Origin: Burkholderiaceae bacterium
GTDB taxonomy: Bacteria; Pseudomonadota; Gammaproteobacteria; Burkholderiales; Burkholderiaceae_C
DNA length: 47,333 nt
Assembly: GCA_024235915.1 (NCBI GenBank)
Contig: JACKLO010000027.1
Location: forward strand, 1 to 47,333
Direction of reading: 5' to 3'
In this document: in pieces, positions 43,330-47,333 of the stretch
How the letters are laid out: the number at the start of each line of letters is the position of its first letter
How positions within the stretch are numbered: position 1 is the stretch's first letter
The notes under the pieces: model-generated
Database searches by the model: none
What the model was told of the DNA's origin: nothing
Seen by the model: only the letters and a program-made list of their open reading frames with translations
Program-made: the position numbers and the translations under genes

Positions 43330-44942
43330 TGCACACCCCTTCGTCCTACGGCGGCATGGTCGTCGCCCCCCACCATCTGGCGGCGCAGGCCGGCCGCGAC
43401 GTGCTGCGCGACGGCGGCACCGCGGTGGAGGCCATGGTGGCCGCCGCCGCGGCCATCGCCGTGGTCTACCCGCACATGAACGCCATCGGCGGCGACGGCT
43501 TCTGGCTCATCCATGACCCGGCCACGGGTGACGCACCGCCAGTGGCCATCGACGCCTGTGGTGCCGCAGCGGCCGCGGCCAGCATCGATTTCTACGCCGC
43601 ACGCGGCCATGCGAAGGCGATCCCGTCCCGCGGCCCGCTGGCGGCGCTGACCGCCGCCGGCACCATCGGCGGCTGGGCCGAAGCGCTGGCGCTGAGTGCG
43701 CAGTGGCAGGCGCCGCTGCCACTGCCCCGGCTGCTCGCCGACGCCATCCGCCATGCCGAGCAGGGCGTGGCCGTGTCTGCCAGCCAGGCCCGGCTGACGC
43801 GCGAGAAGCTGGCCGAACTGGCGCCACAGCCCGGCTTCGGCGCCACCTACCTCGTCGATGGCCAGGCGCCGGCGGCGGGCCACCGGCTGCGCCAGCCGGC
43901 GCTGGCCGCCACGCTGCGCCAGCTGGCCGACGAAGGCCTGGACAGCTTCTACCGCGGCCCGCTGGCCGCGCGCATCGCCGCCGCGCTGCAGGCCGTGGGC
44001 AGCCCGCTGACGGCGGCGGACCTGGCCGCCTGCCGCGCCGAGCGGGTGCCGCCCCTGCGCGTGGCGCTGCCCGAGGCCGAGGTCTTCAACCTGCCGCCGC
44101 CCACGCAGGGCCTGGCCACGCTGATGATCCTGGGCCTGTTCGATCAGATCAGCGACCGGCTGGGGATCACCGAGGGCGAAGGATTCGCCCATGTGCATGG
44201 CCTGGTCGAGGCCACGAAACAGGCCTTCCTCGTGCGTGACGCCGTGGTCACGGACCGTGGCCGCCTGCCGTCGGACCCGCAGGCCTTCCTGATGACCGAG
44301 GCGCTGGCTGAACGTGCCACACGGATCGATGCGAAGCGTGCCCTGCCCTGGCCGCAGCCGACGCAACCCGGCGACACCATCTGGATGGGCGCGGTGGACC
44401 GCGAAGGCCGCGCCGTCAGCTTCATCCAGAGCGTGTACTGGGAGTTCGGCAGCGGTGTGGTTCTGCCCGACCTGGGCATCTGCTGGCAGAACCGCGGCAC
44501 CAGCTTCGCGCTGGACCCGCGGGCGCTGAACGCGCTGGAACCCGGCCGCAAGCCCTTCCACACGCTCAACCCGTCGCTGGCCCGCTTCGGCGATGGCCGC
44601 GTGATGCCCTTCGGCACCATGGGCGGCGAAGGCCAGCCGCAGACGCAGGCCGCGGTCTACACGCGCGTCGCACGCTTCGGCCAGGGCCTGCAGCAGGCGG
44701 TGGCCGCGCCGCGCTGGCTGCTCGGCCGCACCTGGGGCGACGTGAGCACGTCGCTGAAGCTGGAAAGTCGTTTCGACCCGGCGCTGGTGCAGGCGCTGGG
44801 CGACGCCGGCCACGCCGTCGAACTGTTGGACGAGGCCTTCAGCGACACCATGGGCCACGCCGGCGCGCTGATGCGCCACCCGGACGGCCGCATCGAAGGC
44901 GCGGCCGACCCGCGCAGCGACGGGGCGGCGGCCGCGGTCTGA
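43329..44942 (+). CDS. Gamma-glutamyltransferase-family Ntn hydrolase, possibly oxamate-amidohydrolase-like
   Basis: A 537-residue protein of the GGT fold (Ntn hydrolase made as one chain and self-cleaved). I start it at ATG 43329, inside TGATG with the TauE stop; GTG 43326 adds one residue. No signal peptide is visible, unlike secreted GGT, so it is cytosolic. The N-terminus GGMVVAPHHLAAQAGRDVLRDGGTAVEAMVAAAAAIAVVYPHMNAIGGDGFWLIHDP is close to the group that includes HpxW, an oxamate hydrolase, rather than glutathione-type GGT. The cleavage site and new N-terminal Thr are in PGDTIWMGAVDREGRAVSFIQSVYWEFGSG. The C-terminal GTMGGEGQPQTQAAVY matches the family GG pair. The substrate would be an amide or gamma-glutamyl compound brought in by the TRAP system. 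Confidence 0.85.
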   Translation: MHTPSSYGGMVVAPHHLAAQAGRDVLRDGGTAVEAMVAAAAAIAVVYPHMNAIGGDGFWLIHDPATGDAPPVAIDACGAAAAAASIDFYAARGHAKAIPSRGPLAALTAAGTIGGWAEALALSAQWQAPLPLPRLLADAIRHAEQGVAVSASQARLTREKLAELAPQPGFGATYLVDGQAPAAGHRLRQPALAATLRQLADEGLDSFYRGPLAARIAAALQAVGSPLTAADLAACRAERVPPLRVALPEAEVFNLPPPTQGLATLMILGLFDQISDRLGITEGEGFAHVHGLVEATKQAFLVRDAVVTDRGRLPSDPQAFLMTEALAERATRIDAKRALPWPQPTQPGDTIWMGAVDREGRAVSFIQSVYWEFGSGVVLPDLGICWQNRGTSFALDPRALNALEPGRKPFHTLNPSLARFGDGRVMPFGTMGGEGQPQTQAAVYTRVARFGQGLQQAVAAPRWLLGRTWGDVSTSLKLESRFDPALVQALGDAGHAVELLDEAFSDTMGHAGALMRHPDGRIEGAADPRSDGAAAAV

Positions 44943-44970
44943 TCCGTGCCCGAGCGGCGAGCCCAGCCGC

Positions 44971-45951
44971 TCAACCGCCGGCTTGCAGCGTGGCCAGCGT
45001 CTCGACGATGGCGGCGTGCGCGCCGGCGTCCAGCGTCATCGGAATGTGGCCCAGCCCCGGCAGCACCCGCACCGGCCAACGCTGGCCGGCCCGCGCCACC
45101 TCGTCGGCATAACGCTCGGCACGGAAGGCCTCGTCCTGGGCGCCCACCAGGATCGCCACCGGCCGCTTGGCAGCGCGCATCGTGCCCAGGTGGTCGGCCG
45201 GCGGCCGGAAGTTGGTGGCCAGGGCATAGCCGTAGGCCGGGGTCAGGCGCGCCTGGGCGGCCGGATCGAGCGCAAAACGCGTCACCGGCAGATCGGTGAG
45301 CGCCCGCGGCAGCCAGCGCCACAGGCCCAGGCGGTCCAGCAGCATCAACCCCACCAGGCGTGGCACGCCCACCCGGACCCAGCCGCCGCTGTCGGGGCGG
45401 TGGGTGCTGGCGTCCTGGCCCAGGAAGGGCGACAGCAGCAGATAGCTCTGGAACCGGCCCTGCAGCGGCCCGCCGGCGATGCGCAGCGCGAAGCCGCCGC
45501 CCGACGAGAACCCCAGCAGCGTGGCCGGCGCCGGAGGTTTCAGCGCGGTGAGCAGGTCGTCCAGGTCCTCGTCGAGCTGGCCGACGTGGTCGATGCGGCC
45601 GCGTGCGCCGGTGGCGCCGTGGCCGCGCCAGTCGGGCACCAGCACGGCCCAGCCGGCCGCGGACAGCGCGCGCGCCAGCGGGTGCAGGCTCTCGCTGCTG
45701 GCCGAAGAGCCGTGCACCAGCGTCACGCTGCCGCGCGGCGTGCCGTCGACCGGTGCGTAGCGGCGGTAGGCCAGCGCCGTGCCGTCGCGCGCGGGCACGG
45801 TCTGCAGCGACGGCAGGTCGCGCATGTCCAGGCCGCGGAACGGCGCCGAGATGCTTTCCATCAGCGGCGGCGCCGCCGGGCCGCCAAAGGCCAGCGCGGC
45901 AGCCAGCAAGGCCAGCGGAATGCCGGCGGACAGGAGCAGGGTCAGTTTCAT
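44971..45951 (-). CDS. Alpha/beta hydrolase with N-terminal membrane anchor
   Basis: A 326-residue serine hydrolase-fold protein starting at the ATG whose first base is 45951. The first 27 residues are a hydrophobic helix (LTLLLSAGIPLALLAAALAFG), a signal anchor or uncleaved signal. The fold runs from LAYRRYAPVDGTPRGSVTLVHGSSASSESLHPLARAL, through LVPDWRGHG, to the nucleophile elbow LLGFSSGGGFALRI near residue 143 (G-F-S-S-G: Ser is there), and ends with VLPGLGHIPMT, the His. An Asp lies in VAILVGAQDEAFRAERYADEV. So the triad is present; esterase or lipase activity is likely, with unknown substrate. The start overlaps the stop of the YcaQ-like gene (4 bp). Confidence 0.88.
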   Translation of the reverse strand: MKLTLLLSAGIPLALLAAALAFGGPAAPPLMESISAPFRGLDMRDLPSLQTVPARDGTALAYRRYAPVDGTPRGSVTLVHGSSASSESLHPLARALSAAGWAVLVPDWRGHGATGARGRIDHVGQLDEDLDDLLTALKPPAPATLLGFSSGGGFALRIAGGPLQGRFQSYLLLSPFLGQDASTHRPDSGGWVRVGVPRLVGLMLLDRLGLWRWLPRALTDLPVTRFALDPAAQARLTPAYGYALATNFRPPADHLGTMRAAKRPVAILVGAQDEAFRAERYADEVARAGQRWPVRVLPGLGHIPMTLDAGAHAAIVETLATLQAGG

Positions 45952-47048
45952 CGGGGGGTCAGGAAGTCGGTCATGCGCTGCAGCTCGTCGTCCAGCGCGT
46001 TGCGGAAGGCGCGGTCGCGCGGGGCGCGGCCGGCCACGTAGCCCAGGTCGGGGGTCAGCACGCCGTCGCGCCAGGCCACGTTGGCCCAGCCGATGACGGC
46101 GTCGCGCCACAGCAGCGGCAGCGCGTAGTAGCCGCGCAGCCGTTTCGGCGCTGGCGTGTAGGCCTCGAAGCGGTAGGGCCAGCCCCAGAAGGCCTCGAAG
46201 CGGCGGCGGTCCCAGACCACGGGGTCGAAGGGCGCCAGCAGGCGCACGCCGTCGGGCGGCGCGTGCCGTTTCGACGCCGGGTTCTCGCCCGCCGGCCAGG
46301 TCCAGCGCTGGCCGTCGACCTCGGCCGAGGCCAGGCGTGCCTTGGCGCGCGCCAGCGCCGCGCGGCGGCGCTCGCGCCACTGCGGCGCGGCGGCGCTGCC
46401 GACCCACATCACGAACTGGCTCAGCGTGGGCGCCGGCAGCGGGGCATAGAGCGCCACGGCCACGTCCACCAACTGGTCCAGCGCGGCGTCGGCGGCCGCA
46501 GGGTCGTGGGGCGGCCGCACATGCGCATCGTGCGCCGCATAGACGCGCGTGCCGCCCTCGCGCCGCGCCACGCGCAGCAGGCCCCGGTAGTGCATGCCGT
46601 CCAGCAGCTGTGTGCTGGCGTTGGAACTGCCGCCGAACCAGTTGCGCGCCTTGCCGTGCTGGAAGTGCGCGTCGACCTCGCGCGGGTGCGCCTGGCCGCG
46701 CTCGCGCACGAAGGCCTGCACCGCGTGCGCCTGCGCCCAGCGCGCCTTCGGCCAGACGGTGCGCGCCGTGCGCGGGTGCATCAGCGCCTGCGTGGCGCGC
46801 GGCAGGAAGCCGTAGTTGATGAAGAAGTCCTCCTCCACCGCCAGCCGTGGGTAGCGGCGCTCCAGGTCGCCGGCGCGGTAGTCGCGCACGCGGTGGCGAA
46901 GCGTGAGGTCCTGTGCACGTGCCGGCGCGCGGATGGGGTCGGCCTGCACGAAACCCAGGCGCTCGATGGCGCGGGGCAGGGTCGTCGGGGTGAACAGGCT
47001 GCGGGCCAGCGCGAAGCGGCGCAGGTCGTCCAGGGTCGGGCCGGGCAT
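45948..47048 (-). CDS. YcaQ-like winged-helix DNA glycosylase family protein (HTH_42)
   Basis: A 366-residue protein of the YcaQ/AlkX family (HTH_42, formerly DUF1006), members of which unhook interstrand DNA crosslinks or remove bulky alkyl lesions. Landmarks: LDDLRRFALARSLFTPTTLPRAIERLGFVQADPIRAPARAQDLTLRHRVRDYRAGDLER at the N-terminus, VEEDFFINYGFLPR near 70, and the C-terminal GVRLLAPFDPVVWDRRRFEAFWGWPYRFEAYTPAPKRLRGYYALPLLW, with VGSA and QRWTW between. The catalytic QxQ/QxD segment seen in YcaQ falls at FVQADPIR here. It is divergent from the NUDIX gene, with 20 bp between starts. Confidence 0.9.
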   Translation of the reverse strand: MPGPTLDDLRRFALARSLFTPTTLPRAIERLGFVQADPIRAPARAQDLTLRHRVRDYRAGDLERRYPRLAVEEDFFINYGFLPRATQALMHPRTARTVWPKARWAQAHAVQAFVRERGQAHPREVDAHFQHGKARNWFGGSSNASTQLLDGMHYRGLLRVARREGGTRVYAAHDAHVRPPHDPAAADAALDQLVDVAVALYAPLPAPTLSQFVMWVGSAAAPQWRERRRAALARAKARLASAEVDGQRWTWPAGENPASKRHAPPDGVRLLAPFDPVVWDRRRFEAFWGWPYRFEAYTPAPKRLRGYYALPLLWRDAVIGWANVAWRDGVLTPDLGYVAGRAPRDRAFRNALDDELQRMTDFLTPR

Positions 47049-47068
47049 GCGGCGACGATACTCGGGGC

Positions 47069-47333
47069 GTGACTTCCGGCCCCCCCACGTTCGACATCGC
47101 GGTCTGGCGCCAGCGACTGCAGGCCTGGCCCGTGGCGGCGCTGCCGGACGACGGCCGCTGCCGTGCGGCGGTGGTGCTGCCGCTGACCGAAGCCGGCTTC
47201 GGCGCCGCGCTGGACGACATGCCGGCGCACGCCGACTGGCAGACCGACGCCGCGCTGCTGCTCACGCGCCGTGCCGCCGGCCTGCGTGCCCACGCCGGGC
47301 AGTGGGCCTTGCCGGGTGGCCGCATCGACGCCG
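47069..47333 (+). CDS. NUDIX hydrolase, CoA-pyrophosphatase (NudL) type, 3' end cut off
   Basis: An 88-codon start of a gene that runs off the right edge. GTG 47069 begins the frame; ATG starts are absent in the first 50 codons. The visible part, CRAAVVLPLTEAGFG and then DAALLLTRRAAGLRAHAGQWALPGGRIDA, matches the NUDIX CoA-pyrophosphatase group, whose signature has the form LLxxR...HxGQxALPGGxxD. The Nudix box itself would follow beyond the window. Known members hydrolyse CoA to phosphopantetheine and 3',5'-ADP. It is too short for any confident start call beyond the GTG. Confidence 0.85.
   Translation, partial: MTSGPPTFDIAVWRQRLQAWPVAALPDDGRCRAAVVLPLTEAGFGAALDDMPAHADWQTDAALLLTRRAAGLRAHAGQWALPGGRIDA

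Noticed and set aside
42627..44879. 750-codon open frame antisense to the TauE/SafE and GGT-family genes
   Set aside because: Arg/Gly/His-rich translation with no domain, opposite two well-supported genes. It reflects G+C bias at third codon positions.

Overview
The window is high-GC DNA, roughly 70% G+C by eye, from a betaproteobacterium of the order Burkholderiales. The Rubrivivax/Methylibium/Leptothrix-like branch fits best. This is inferred from gene order (pyk-fba-pur, tsaB-rimI-udg, folB-SDR), protein resemblance, a SAH riboswitch on ahcY and a REP-like intergenic element. Almost all of it is chromosomal housekeeping sequence on both strands, densely packed, with many 1-4 bp start/stop overlaps. 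I see no rRNA, tRNA, CRISPR array, transposase, integrase or phage gene. Both ends are cut inside genes: fmt on the left and a NUDIX hydrolase on the right.

Layout. 1-3190: end of fmt, a small lipoprotein, a GSGD-repeat DUF2807 protein and an AzlCD amino-acid exporter pair. 3227-10618: central carbon genes pgk, maeB, pyk and fba, interrupted by a reverse-strand HTH-HATPase-STAS-like regulator. 10436-11880: a patch of clearly lower G+C. It covers the 3' end of fba, a whole TPR-like gene of unknown function and the 5' end of purE, at the position where related genomes carry purC. 11791-14633: purE, purK and a Sua5-type gene. 14670-17406: a degenerate GDSL-like lipoprotein, a SemiSWEET and dacB. 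17430-19556: tsaB-rimI-udg. 19557-24644: glmU, two lipoproteins, ttcA, folB and a pteridine-reductase-like SDR. 24665-30993: a MidA methyltransferase, DUF2905, cca, a GST, an NDUFA9-like protein and slt. 31066-36700: ompW, 5-FTHF cyclo-ligase, an orphan PAS histidine kinase, metF, and ahcY behind a SAH riboswitch that overlaps a terminator. 36699-39200: ppk2, a HAD phosphatase and an Lrp/AsnC regulator. 39559-44942: a TRAP transporter, a TauE/SafE permease and a gamma-glutamyltransferase-family gene in one tight operon, preceded by a 358-bp leader rich in palindromes. 44971-47333: an alpha/beta hydrolase, a YcaQ-like protein and the start of a CoA-pyrophosphatase-type NUDIX gene.

Themes. One-carbon and methyl-cycle genes recur (fmt, folB and its SDR neighbour, fau, metF, ahcY). 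So do tRNA-maturation genes (the Sua5-type gene and tsaB for t6A, ttcA, cca) and glycolysis with purine synthesis. The strongest leads are the displaced purC position, the SAH riboswitch with an explicit antitermination geometry, the single-chain HTH-HATPase-STAS-like protein, and the TRAP-TauE-GGT operon with its palindromic control region.
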